DNA from: Demequina lignilytica
GTDB lineage: Bacteria; Actinomycetota; Actinomycetes; Actinomycetales; Demequinaceae
Direction of reading: 5' to 3'
Assembly (NCBI RefSeq): GCF_030418305.1
Contig: NZ_JAUHPX010000003.1
Location: forward strand, 338,110-402,109
DNA length: 64,000 nt
Numbering within the stretch: the first letter of the stretch is position 1; every line of letters starts with the position of its first letter. The notes under the pieces were generated by a model. The model searched no databases, was not told the origin of the DNA, and saw only the letters and a list, made by a program, of their open reading frames with translations. Positions 25,887 to 33,786 of the stretch are shown here, piece after piece. The position numbers and the translations under genes were made by a program.

Positions 25887-25915
25887 GGGGCGGGCGCCGA
25901 CGCGGCGCCCGCCCC
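25887..25915 (+). promoter_or_regulatory. Intercistronic hairpin after the binding-protein gene
   Basis: GGGGCGGGCGCCG (25887-25899) pairs perfectly with CGGCGCCCGCCCC (25903-25915) around a 3-nt loop. It occupies the same place as the hairpin in the arabinan operon and has no T-tract. Confidence 0.7.
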
Positions 25916-25931
25916 TCCCGAAGGGACGACC

Positions 25932-26876
25932 ATGACACCGACGACGCGCACCCTCTCCGCACGACGGACCGACGGACGGCTCAAGCGCGGAGAAGCCAGT
26001 CGCTACTACCGCTACCTCATTCCCGGACTGCTCGGGCTCATCATCGTGGTGATCGTTCCGGCCCTCGCCAACCTCGGACTGAGCTTCACCCAGTGGTCCG
26101 GTGTGGGGACCCCCGAGTTCGTCGGGTTGGACAACTACTCCGCGCTGATGGGAGACGCGACCTTCTGGCGGGCATTCGGCAACAGCGCCGCCACGATCGT
26201 CGCGATGGCGATCATCCCGACGTTCGCCGGGCTCTTCCTCGCCGCGCTGCTCTTCGACTTCCTCGCGCCGCGCTTCGGCGGCGCGACATCGAGTCTCTTC
26301 CGGACGGTCATCTACCTGCCGCAGATCATCCCGATCGCGGTCGCGGGCGTGCTCTGGGACTTCCTTCTCCAGCCCCAGACGGGAGCCGTCAACGCGGCGC
26401 TCCGCGCGGTCGGACTCGACCAGGCGGCGAGCAACTGGCTCGGCGATCCGAGCCTGGCGCTTCCCACGGTGATGGTGATCCTGGTGTGGCTGCAGCTGGG
26501 CTACACGGTCGTGATCTTCGTGGCCGGAATGTCGCGAATCGATCCCGCCCTGCATGAGGCGGCGAGTCTGGACGGCGCGTCGTGGCTGCAGCGATTCCGT
26601 GTCATCACGGTGTCCTCGCTCGCGCCGGAGATCATCGTCATCCTGCTCACGACCACGGTGGCAGCGCTGAAGGTCTTCGCGCCCATCTACGTGCTCACCG
26701 CGGGCGGGCCGGCCAACGCCACGATGGTTCCTTCGTACTTCGCGTTCTACAACTTCTTCAGCACGCTGAAGGTCGGGTACGGGGCCGCGATCTCCACCGT
26801 GCTCGCCGTGCTGCTCACCGTGCTCGCGGTCGTGCTTCTTGCGATCCAGCACCGCCATCAGGAGGGATCACGATAG
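25932..26876 (+). CDS. Sugar ABC transporter permease, MalF type
   Basis: 314 residues from ATG 25932 after GAAGGG. Six membrane spans are expected. The EAA loop reads LHEAASLDGASWLQRFRVITV. The phrase PALANLGLSFTQWSGVGTPEFVGLDNY is typical of the first-span region. It forms the channel with the next gene, which overlaps it by one base. Confidence 0.92.
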   Translation: MTPTTRTLSARRTDGRLKRGEASRYYRYLIPGLLGLIIVVIVPALANLGLSFTQWSGVGTPEFVGLDNYSALMGDATFWRAFGNSAATIVAMAIIPTFAGLFLAALLFDFLAPRFGGATSSLFRTVIYLPQIIPIAVAGVLWDFLLQPQTGAVNAALRAVGLDQAASNWLGDPSLALPTVMVILVWLQLGYTVVIFVAGMSRIDPALHEAASLDGASWLQRFRVITVSSLAPEIIVILLTTTVAALKVFAPIYVLTAGGPANATMVPSYFAFYNFFSTLKVGYGAAISTVLAVLLTVLAVVLLAIQHRHQEGSR

Positions 26877-27778
26877 TGACGACGACAGCCTCAAACACGA
26901 CGCCGGCGAAGGCATCGCCGCACCGGCCCGTCCGTCGACAGCGCTCGGCGATCAACCGTCGAACGCCGATGTCCTGGGTGATCCTCGGGGGCTTCGTCGT
27001 GCTGTCCCTGGCGATGCTCTCACCCATCGTGCTGGCGGTGATCAACTCGGTGAAGACGTCCGAGGAGTACGCCCGCAACGGCCCGTTGGCGCTTCCCGAG
27101 GGCTTCGACCTCTCCGGCCTCACAGAGTTCTGGGTCAGCGTCGACTTCACGAACAAGCTGCTCAACAGCGTGCTGATCAGCGTCGGCGTCGCGGCCCTCG
27201 GCGTGGTGCTCAGCCTGCTGACGGCGTATGGGCTCGGGGTCGGGAGGGTGCGGGGCCGATTCTGGATCCTCGCGCTGTTCATGGTCGCGTTCACCCTCCC
27301 CCAGGAGGCGCTCGTCTACCCGCTGTACTTCATGTCCAAGAATGTGGGTCTGTACGACTCGCAGCTCGCGGTCATCATCATCATCGGTGTCCTCCAGGCG
27401 GCCTTCGGCACCTACCTTCTGTCGTCGGTGCTCTCCAGCGTTCCGGACGAGGTGCTCGAGGCCGCGCGGGTCGACGGCGCGGGCCGCTTCCGCATCCTCA
27501 CGCAGATCGTCACGCCGCTCGTCCGGCCGACGCTCATGGTGCTGGGCGCTTTCTTCTTCGTGTGGACGTGGAACGAGTTCTTCATCCCCCTGGTGCTCCT
27601 CCCGTCCGGCCGCAACCAGACCGTGTCTGTCGCGTTGGGCTCGCTCTTCGGCCAGTACACGAGCGACCCGGTGACCACGGCGGCAGCGGCGGTGGTCGGC
27701 ATCCTGCCGGCGCTCGTCTTCTTCATCCTCTTTCAGCGCACCCTGATGCGCGGCGTCAACATGGGAGCGGTCAAGTGA
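26876..27778 (+). CDS. Sugar ABC transporter permease, MalG type
   Basis: 300 residues from GTG 26876, whose G is the last base of the preceding TAG. AGGAGGG lies 10 bases upstream. Much longer frame extensions run through the preceding gene and are rejected. Six spans; the EAA loop is LEAARVDGAGRFRILTQIVTP. It is the partner of the MalF-type permease. Confidence 0.92.
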   Translation: MTTTASNTTPAKASPHRPVRRQRSAINRRTPMSWVILGGFVVLSLAMLSPIVLAVINSVKTSEEYARNGPLALPEGFDLSGLTEFWVSVDFTNKLLNSVLISVGVAALGVVLSLLTAYGLGVGRVRGRFWILALFMVAFTLPQEALVYPLYFMSKNVGLYDSQLAVIIIIGVLQAAFGTYLLSSVLSSVPDEVLEAARVDGAGRFRILTQIVTPLVRPTLMVLGAFFFVWTWNEFFIPLVLLPSGRNQTVSVALGSLFGQYTSDPVTTAAAAVVGILPALVFFILFQRTLMRGVNMGAVK

Positions 27779-29475
27779 CATCTCAGCATGCGGCAGCAGT
27801 GGCCCTCGATCCCCTGATGGACCCCGACTGGTGGCGGGATGCGGTGGTCTACCAGGTCTATCCGCGGAGCTTCGCGGACTCCGACGCCGACGGTCTGGGC
27901 GACCTCCGCGGGGTCATCTCGCGGGTCGACTACCTGCGCAGTCTCGGGATCGACGCCGTATGGCTCAGTCCCTTCTACCCGTCGCCGCTGGCAGACGGCG
28001 GCTACGACGTCGTGGACTATCGTGACGTGGACTCCAGGCTCGGCACTCTCGCGGATCTCGATGACCTGATCGAAGCGCTGCACGAAGCCGGCATCCGGCT
28101 CATCATCGACATCGTCCCGAACCATTCGTCCTCCGAGCACCCGTGGTTCCGTGCTGCGCTCGCGTCACCTCGCGGGTCGGAGGAGCGCGAACGCTACGTG
28201 TTCATGGAGGGAGCGGGCGCTGACGGGTCCGAGCCGCCATCCGACTGGCAGTCCCACTTCGGCGGGTCGGCCTGGGAGCGGACCCCCGACGGTCAGTTCT
28301 ACCTCCACCTCTTCGCCGAGGAGCAGCCGGACTTCAACTGGTCGCACCCGGACGTGAGGAAGGAGTTCCTCGCGATCCTCGGCTTCTGGTCCGACCGTGG
28401 CGTCGATGGCTTCCGCATCGACGTGGCGCACACGTTGGTCAAGGACCTTGCGCATCCGCTGCGCAGTCAGCCCACCATCGATTCGCTTCTCCCGGAGGAT
28501 GGGTCCGACCCGCTCTACGACCGCGACGAGCTCCATCAGATCTATCGCGAGTGGCGGGAGCTCTTCGACCGGTACGACCCGCCCCGCATGGCGGTGGCGG
28601 AGGCGTGGGTCCCTGCGTCACGCCGGGTGCGCTACGCGTCTCCCGAGAGCCTCGGGCAGGCGTTCAACTTCGACCTGCTGCGTGCGCCGTGGGATGCGGC
28701 GGCGTTCGCGGAGATCATCGCCCGGAACCTCCGATTCGCGGACGAGGCGCACAGCTCCTCGACGTGGGTGCTGTCCAATCACGACGTGGTCCGGCACGCG
28801 ACCCGCTATGCCCTCCCCGACGGTGCGGACCTCGACGCCTGGCTTCTCGAGGGTCGGCCGCTCAGCCCCGCGCAGGCGCTCCAGGGTGATCGGCGAGCAC
28901 GTGCGGCCGCGATGCTGGTGTTGGCCCTCCCGGGCTCGGTGTACCTCTATCAGGGAGAGGAGCTCGGGCTGCACGAGGTGAGCGAGATCGGGATCCAGGA
29001 CCTCCAGGATCCGATCTGGCGCCGTAGCGAGGGGCGGCAGAAGGGGCGTGACGGGTGCCGTGTGCCGCTTCCGTGGACGGCGGCCGGAAGGTCCTTCGGC
29101 TTCGGCGCGAATGGGAGCCACCTGCCGCAGCCGCGCTGGTTCGCGTCGCATGCGGCGGATGTCGAGGAGCGTGATCCAGGGTCGATGCTCAGCCTGTATC
29201 GCTCCGCGATCGCGTTGCGGCGACTGCTGAGGACGGAGGGCGGTGTGTCGGGGCTCCCCGCCGTGCGCCGGGACGGCGACCTCGTCGTGATCGAGCGCGA
29301 GGGTGGCCTGACGAGCGTGACGAACTTCTCGAGCGAGCCCGTCCGGTGGAGCCACGGCGGACGCGTGCTGCTCTCGAGCTCGGATCTCACCTCGGAGCCG
29401 ACCATCCCGGGAGAGACCACGGTGTGGTTCGGCGAGCTCCACGAATCATCGATCGCCGAGGAGGCGGGATCATGA
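27775..29475 (+). CDS. GH13 alpha-glucosidase (oligo-1,6-glucosidase-like)
   Basis: 566 residues from GTG 27775, overlapping the permease stop in GTGA. The four conserved GH13 regions are present: DIVPNHSS, GFRIDVAHT (nucleophile D216), VAEAWV (acid/base E276) and SNHDVVRH (D337). The opening WWRDAVVYQVYPRSFADSDADGLGD is that of actinobacterial alpha-glucosidases. No signal peptide, so it cleaves imported oligosaccharides. The adjoining polyol dehydrogenase gene suggests that one product is fructose or a sugar alcohol. Confidence 0.92.
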   Translation: MTSQHAAAVALDPLMDPDWWRDAVVYQVYPRSFADSDADGLGDLRGVISRVDYLRSLGIDAVWLSPFYPSPLADGGYDVVDYRDVDSRLGTLADLDDLIEALHEAGIRLIIDIVPNHSSSEHPWFRAALASPRGSEERERYVFMEGAGADGSEPPSDWQSHFGGSAWERTPDGQFYLHLFAEEQPDFNWSHPDVRKEFLAILGFWSDRGVDGFRIDVAHTLVKDLAHPLRSQPTIDSLLPEDGSDPLYDRDELHQIYREWRELFDRYDPPRMAVAEAWVPASRRVRYASPESLGQAFNFDLLRAPWDAAAFAEIIARNLRFADEAHSSSTWVLSNHDVVRHATRYALPDGADLDAWLLEGRPLSPAQALQGDRRARAAAMLVLALPGSVYLYQGEELGLHEVSEIGIQDLQDPIWRRSEGRQKGRDGCRVPLPWTAAGRSFGFGANGSHLPQPRWFASHAADVEERDPGSMLSLYRSAIALRRLLRTEGGVSGLPAVRRDGDLVVIEREGGLTSVTNFSSEPVRWSHGGRVLLSSSDLTSEPTIPGETTVWFGELHESSIAEEAGS

Positions 29476-30875
29476 CGGACCTGACGGAGGCGACACACGT
29501 CCCCCACCCGGAGTACGACCGTCAAGCCATCCGCGTGGGGATCGTGCACTTCGGGCTCGGGAACTTCCATCGCGCCCACCAGGCGATGTACCTGGACAGG
29601 CTGATGACTGCCGGCATGGGCCAGGACTGGGGGATCTGCGGCGTCGGGACGCGCCCGGCAGACCGGCGGATGCAGCAGGTTCTGGAGGACCAGTCGTATC
29701 TGTACACCTTGGTGCTCAAGTCGGGCATCGGCGAACCCTCCCCGACGATCATCGGCTCGATCGTCGACCACCTGATGGCGGCGGACGATCGCGATGCGGT
29801 GCTGGAACGTCTCTCCGACCCTGGCGTACGCATCGTCTCGCTCACCATCACCGAGGGCGGGTACCGCCGCGGCGGCCCACCTGCCGAGGGATCTGTCGAC
29901 GTCTTCGACCTCATCGCGGAGGGACTGGAGGCGCGACGCACAGCAGGAGTGCAGCCGTTCACGGTGATGTCGTGCGACAACCTTCCGCACAACGGTGACG
30001 CCGCGCGACGTGCGGTCGTCGATGCGGCTGGTCGCCGCGAACAGGAGCTCGCGGACTGGGTCGATCGTGCGGTGGCGTTCCCCAACTCGATGGTGGATCG
30101 CATCACCCCGGTGACGACCGAGGAGGACCGCGAGCTCGTGCGGACGCGGTTCGGGCTCGACGACGACTGGCCGGTTCCCGCTGAGCCGTTCGCGCAATGG
30201 GTGCTGGAGGACCATTTCACCCTCGGGCGCCCTCCGCTCGAGGAGGCCGGTGTCCAGCTGGTGGCGGATGTCGCACCCTTCGAGCTGATGAAGCTGCGCC
30301 TGCTCAACGCGAGCCACCAGGCCATGGCCTACTCCGGGATCCTCCTTGGCCACTCGAGCGTGGCGGCGGCGGCAGGCGATCCCCTCGTGGAGGAGTTCCT
30401 CCGGCGGTACATGGCCGAGGCGCGCCCGACGCTGCCACCGGTGCCCGACACCGATGTGAGCGCATACGCGGAGTCGCTTCTCGAGAGGTTCCGGAATCCC
30501 GCGATCGCCGACACTCTCGAGCGTCTGGCGACGGATTCGGCGAACCGCCTGGCCGCGTTCCTCATTCCGGTCGTGCTCGACAACCTGCGCGCAGGTCGAC
30601 CGGTGAGCGCCTCGACTGCGGTGCTCGCGTGCTGGGTTCACGCATGTGCGAACACAGTCGGCGACGCGCAGCCGCAGGTGCCGTCCGCGCTCCGCGCTGC
30701 GGCCTCGGCTGCCTCCGAGGACCCGTCGGGATTCGCCGAGGAGGTCGACATCCTCCAGCCGGTGGTCGGCTACGCGGAGTTCCGCACCGCGCTCGCCAGG
30801 GACATCGCATCGATTCGCGACCGAGGGGTGAGGGCGTTCCTCGAGGGGGTCGCATCGGAGCCAGGCTTCCGTTGA
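29472..30875 (+). CDS. Mannitol dehydrogenase family oxidoreductase
   Basis: 467 residues from ATG 29472 (ATGA overlap with the GH13 stop). It is a member of the polyol-specific long-chain dehydrogenase family: N-terminal nucleotide-binding segment VGIVHFGLGNFHRAHQAMYLD, then FPNSMVDRITP, and the catalytic-region text KLRLLNASHQAMAYSG containing the Lys and His expected for the family. Members interconvert mannitol and fructose, or fructuronate and mannonate. As the last gene of a glucoside-uptake operon it probably processes the aglycone left by the GH13 enzyme. The exact substrate is unknown. Confidence 0.9.
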   Translation: MTDLTEATHVPHPEYDRQAIRVGIVHFGLGNFHRAHQAMYLDRLMTAGMGQDWGICGVGTRPADRRMQQVLEDQSYLYTLVLKSGIGEPSPTIIGSIVDHLMAADDRDAVLERLSDPGVRIVSLTITEGGYRRGGPPAEGSVDVFDLIAEGLEARRTAGVQPFTVMSCDNLPHNGDAARRAVVDAAGRREQELADWVDRAVAFPNSMVDRITPVTTEEDRELVRTRFGLDDDWPVPAEPFAQWVLEDHFTLGRPPLEEAGVQLVADVAPFELMKLRLLNASHQAMAYSGILLGHSSVAAAAGDPLVEEFLRRYMAEARPTLPPVPDTDVSAYAESLLERFRNPAIADTLERLATDSANRLAAFLIPVVLDNLRAGRPVSASTAVLACWVHACANTVGDAQPQVPSALRAAASAASEDPSGFAEEVDILQPVVGYAEFRTALARDIASIRDRGVRAFLEGVASEPGFR

Positions 30876-30925
30876 CGTCACCTCGCGGACAGCGGCCGCA
30901 GCCTGGGGCCCACGCCCCGGGGATA

Positions 30926-30960
30926 CGACGAAGGCCCTCCCATGGGGAGGGCCTTCGTCG
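30926..30960. terminator. Strong bidirectional terminator
   Basis: A perfect 15-bp stem (30926-30940 with 30946-30960, core GAAGGCCCTCC/GGAGGGCCTTC) with a 5-nt loop. It separates the rightward sugar operon from the leftward tRNA-Ser gene and can serve both. Confidence 0.8.
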
Positions 30961-30981
30961 ACGAGCATGCGAGATCTCGTA

Positions 30982-31072
30982 TGGCGGTGACGGTGGGATT
31001 TGAACCCACGGTACGGGGTTACCGTACACAGCATTTCGAGTGCTGCACCTTCGGCCGCTCGGACACGTCACC
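30982..31072 (-). tRNA. tRNA-Ser (anticodon CGA)
   Basis: On the minus strand the acceptor stem GGTGACG pairs with CGTCACC. Discriminator G and encoded CCA end at 30982. The anticodon loop CTCGAAA carries CGA for UCG codons. A long variable arm is present, and the T arm has GGTTCAAATC. A -10-like TATTCT lies at 31080-31085. Confidence 0.96.
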
Positions 31073-31105
31073 GCGGAAGAGAATACCCGTTGTTCACCCT
31101 GCGAC

Positions 31106-32203
31106 CTAATCGGCCGGACGGGGCGGGGGGTTGATGCTGGGGCGTCCCGGAGGCCCGGGCGCGTGGACCAGGGCGGTCAGGACCGCGAGCCCCGCGCCGA
31201 CCACCGTGTCGAGCACGCGCTCGCCGATCACGGCGTGCGTCCCGAAGTCGCCGGTCGCCGACGTGACGATCGTGAGGGCCAGCGGCGTGACCGCGGCGGT
31301 GGCGACCGCGTAGTGCCGGGTGATGGACATCTCCGTGATGAACTGCAGGGCGGCGAGGATCGCGGCGAGCAGCCACGGGTTCGGCGGCAGCGAGCCGATC
31401 GCGAGGAACGCGAGCGCCCCGGCGAGGGTCCCGACGGTGCGGTGCAGGCCGCGCGAGACGGCGATCCCGCGACCGGGGACGATCCCGACGACGACGACTC
31501 CGGCCGCCACGGTCCAGTAGGCACGCTCGGGGTCCGTGTAGAGGAGGCTCACGGCGGTCCCGACCACGGCCACGATCGCGGTGCGGATGACCAGCTCCCT
31601 CGCGCCTCGGTCCCACTCCGGCGGCGCGAGCAGCACGCGCAGGGGGCGCGGCTCGACGTGCCAGTGCGTGCGGCGGATCAGCGGGGCGATCGAGGCGATC
31701 ACCGCGAAGGCGCAGCCGGCGGCGACCCAGCCGACGAGCGTGAGCGGGCTCTCGCCCCCCGCGACCGCATGCGCGGACATCCCGTAGACGATCACCGGGA
31801 ACAGGGGCCCGGGCGGGCCGAGCCGGTAGCCGTGGACGGCCGCGCCGACGGCGGTCGCGACGGCCGCGAGCCCCGCTGCGGCGGCCAGCGGGTACGGCCC
31901 GAGCGCCGACCCCAGCGCGGACGATGCGATGAGCACGAGTCCCGCGAGGGGCCGCAGGCGCAGCCTCTCGAGGCGCGGCAGCGCCGCGAAGTACGGCACG
32001 GTGAACGCGCCCACGCAGGCGATCAGCCCGAGCTCGAAACGGTCGAGGGCGGCGCCGAGGATCAGGGGCACCGCGAGCACGATCGTCGTCTGAAGCGCGA
32101 TGGGCCACCGCGGCTCCTTCGGAGGGGCGAGCGTGCCGAGGCTGGCGACCGCCCGGCGCATGCCGTCCACCCAGATGTCGCGGCGCCGTGCCTCCTCGCT
32201 CAT
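31106..32203 (-). CDS. FUSC-family membrane protein
   Basis: 365 residues from ATG 32203, four bases after the tadA stop; the longer frame into tadA is rejected. There are two sets of membrane helices (about 35-170 and 225-350) separated by a cytoplasmic segment, as in the FUSC/aromatic-acid-exporter family. The second set carries [20 protein letters not shown] and a [18 protein letters not shown] motif, the best conserved part of the family. Members are linked to efflux of aromatic acids or to envelope functions. The substrate is unknown. Confidence 0.83.
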   Translation of the reverse strand: MSEEARRRDIWVDGMRRAVASLGTLAPPKEPRWPIALQTTIVLAVPLILGAALDRFELGLIACVGAFTVPYFAALPRLERLRLRPLAGLVLIASSALGSALGPYPLAAAAGLAAVATAVGAAVHGYRLGPPGPLFPVIVYGMSAHAVAGGESPLTLVGWVAAGCAFAVIASIAPLIRRTHWHVEPRPLRVLLAPPEWDRGARELVIRTAIVAVVGTAVSLLYTDPERAYWTVAAGVVVVGIVPGRGIAVSRGLHRTVGTLAGALAFLAIGSLPPNPWLLAAILAALQFITEMSITRHYAVATAAVTPLALTIVTSATGDFGTHAVIGERVLDTVVGAGLAVLTALVHAPGPPGRPSINPPPRPAD

Positions 32204-32207
32204 CGGC

Positions 32208-32663
32208 TCACCGGCGGGCCTCGAAGAAGGCGGAGAGCAGCGTCGCCGACTCCGCGGCACGGACGCCCGGCACCACCTCGACCTTCGCGCCGAGCCGCGC
32301 GTCGCGCACCACGTCCCACTGCGAGCCGGTTGCCCCCGCCTTCACGTCCCACGCCCCGAGGACGATGCGCGGGATCCGCGACTGCAGGACCGCGCCGGCG
32401 CACATGAGGCACGGCTCGAGGGTCACGACGAGAGTGCACCCGTCAAGGTGCCACGTGCCGAGGGACGATGCGGCGGCGCGGATCGCGACCACCTCGGCGT
32501 GCGCGACCGGATCGCCCTCGACCTCGCGCAGGTTGCGTCCAGTCCCGATCACGGCGCGGTCGGGGTCGAGCACCACCGCACCCACGGGCACATCGCCCGC
32601 GTCGCCCGCCGCGCGAGCCTCGTCCAGCGCGATGCCCATCGCCTCGTCCCACCGTCCGTCCAC
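32208..32663 (-). CDS. tadA: tRNA-specific adenosine deaminase
   Basis: 151 residues from GTG 32663. It has a cytidine-deaminase-like fold with zinc ligands H55 (HAEV, proton shuttle E57) and C85/C88 (PCLMC). The text [24 protein letters not shown] is typical of TadA, which makes inosine at position 34 of tRNA-Arg(ACG). TAGCCT lies 6 bases before the GTG, suggesting a leaderless mRNA; an ATG at 32639 is a less likely start. A GGACGATGCGG word lies inside the gene (32463-32473). Confidence 0.92.
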   Translation of the reverse strand: MDGRWDEAMGIALDEARAAGDAGDVPVGAVVLDPDRAVIGTGRNLREVEGDPVAHAEVVAIRAAASSLGTWHLDGCTLVVTLEPCLMCAGAVLQSRIPRIVLGAWDVKAGATGSQWDVVRDARLGAKVEVVPGVRAAESATLLSAFFEARR

Positions 32664-32669
32664 GCGGCC

Positions 32670-32675
32670 AGGCTA
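32670..32675 (-). promoter_or_regulatory. -10 box of a leaderless tadA transcript
   Basis: TAGCCT on the minus strand, 6 bases before the tadA GTG. Confidence 0.5.
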
Positions 32676-32735
32676 CCGGCGCATCGTCCCCTCCCAGGGG
32701 CGTGCACCGCCCTGTCCCGACCCCCGTGCAGGCGA

Positions 32736-32741
32736 TACGCT
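32736..32741 (+). promoter_or_regulatory. -10 box of a leaderless upp transcript
   Basis: TACGCT ends 6 bases before the upp ATG. No Shine-Dalgarno sequence is present. Confidence 0.55.
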
Positions 32742-32747
32742 CGACCC

Positions 32748-33389
32748 ATGCAGCTGCACGTCGCCGATCACCCGCTCATCCGCCACAAGGTCACCGTCCT
32801 GCGCGACAAGGAGACCAAGTCCCCGACCTTCCGCCTGCTGGTCGACGAGCTGGTGACGCTGCTCGCCTACGAGGCCACGCGCCAGGTGCGCGTCGAGGAG
32901 TGCGAGGTCGAGACGCCGCTGACCGTGACGACCGGCACCAAGATCGCGGACCCCGCGCCGCTGATCGTGCCGATCCTCCGCGCCGGGCTCGGCATGCTCG
33001 ACGGCATGACCCGGCTGATCCCGAGCGCCGAGGTCGGCTTCCTGGGCCTCAAGCGCGACGAGGAGACCCTCGAGGCGATCACGTACGCGAACCGCCTCCC
33101 CGACGACCTCACCGGCCGGCAGGTGTTCCTGATCGACCCGATGCTCGCGACGGGCGGCTCGCTCGTGATGGCCATCGAGTACGTGCTGCAGCGCGGCGCG
33201 ACCGACGTGACCTGCGTCTGCCTGCTGGCTGCGCCCGAGGGCATCGACCACGTGCGCGAGGCGATCGGCGACCGGGCGGACGTCTCCGTGGTGGTCGCCC
33301 AGGTCGACGAGAAGCTGAACGAGGTCGGATACATCGTCCCCGGCCTCGGCGACGCCGGCGACCGGCTCTACGGGATCGTCGACCACTAG
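32748..33389 (+). CDS. upp: Uracil phosphoribosyltransferase
   Basis: 213 residues; the normal length is about 209. It makes UMP from uracil and PRPP in pyrimidine salvage. Landmarks are the N-terminus [22 protein letters not shown], the PRILRAG-type loop ([10 protein letters not shown]), the PRPP-binding loop [10 protein letters not shown], and the uracil-binding [15 protein letters not shown]. The start is the ATG at 32748; in-frame sequence upstream belongs to the opposite-strand tadA region. Confidence 0.97.
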   Translation: MQLHVADHPLIRHKVTVLRDKETKSPTFRLLVDELVTLLAYEATRQVRVEECEVETPLTVTTGTKIADPAPLIVPILRAGLGMLDGMTRLIPSAEVGFLGLKRDEETLEAITYANRLPDDLTGRQVFLIDPMLATGGSLVMAIEYVLQRGATDVTCVCLLAAPEGIDHVREAIGDRADVSVVVAQVDEKLNEVGYIVPGLGDAGDRLYGIVDH

Positions 33390-33401
33390 ACCGCTCTTCT
33401 C

Positions 33402-33438
33402 CGGCGCCGCATCGTCCCTCGCGGACGGTGCGGCGCCG
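33402..33438 (+). terminator. upp terminator containing the dispersed word
   Basis: A 16-bp stem with a single G-U pair: 33402-33417 against 33423-33438, with a CTCGC loop. The left arm contains CCGCATCGTCC, and the right arm contains the near-copy GGACGGTGCGG, so the dispersed word forms the stem as an inverted pair. Confidence 0.7.
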
Positions 33439-33584
33439 TCGTCTGCGCGGGCGATGTCAGACCCCGGTGAGAGTCTCGAGAGGTGGGAAGCCGGGCGGAC
33501 GGAGCAGTGTTCAACAGGAACGCGCCTCGGGTGTGGAGGACACGCCGCACTGTCCACACTCTTTACACAGGTTTCTCCACAAGA

Positions 33585-33659
33585 CCACAACATCTAGGGG
33601 CAGAAATGCAGGACACCCCCTATATCTAGTTCGACAAGCCTGTAATTCCGCGCTAGATT
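33585..33659 (+). promoter_or_regulatory. Paired NrdR boxes and nrd promoter
   Basis: Two 16-bp sites resemble the NrdR box ACACWATATATWGTGT: CCACAACATCTAGGGG (33585-33600) and CCCCTATATCTAGTTC (33617-33632). They are 32 bp apart start to start, the spacing known for NrdR pairs. The second overlaps TCGACA (33631-33636), a -35 candidate; after 17 bp comes TAGATT (33654-33659), a good -10. NrdR with ATP/dATP should repress from here. Confidence 0.78.
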
Positions 33660-33786
33660 CAAGGCACGCCTCACACGGACGACGACGGCTGGTACCCCCG
33701 GGACTCGCCGTCCAGCGAGCGTCACCTCAACATCCGTTCGCAGGGCCTGGCAGGGCCCGTCTTTGAGCCTCTCGAGGGGGAGCACC

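Larger units (their letters stand above)
33390..33786 (+). other. Gap between upp and the ribonucleotide reductase operon
   Basis: It contains the upp terminator (33402-33438), the paired NrdR boxes and the promoter (33585-33659), and an nrd leader of roughly 120 nt. No small gene is supported in the remainder. Confidence 0.6.

Noticed and set aside
26839..27774. 312-residue N-terminal extension of the GH13 glucosidase
   Set aside because: It is another reading frame of the MalG-type permease gene. The GTG at 27775 with GTGA overlap fits the family N-terminus.
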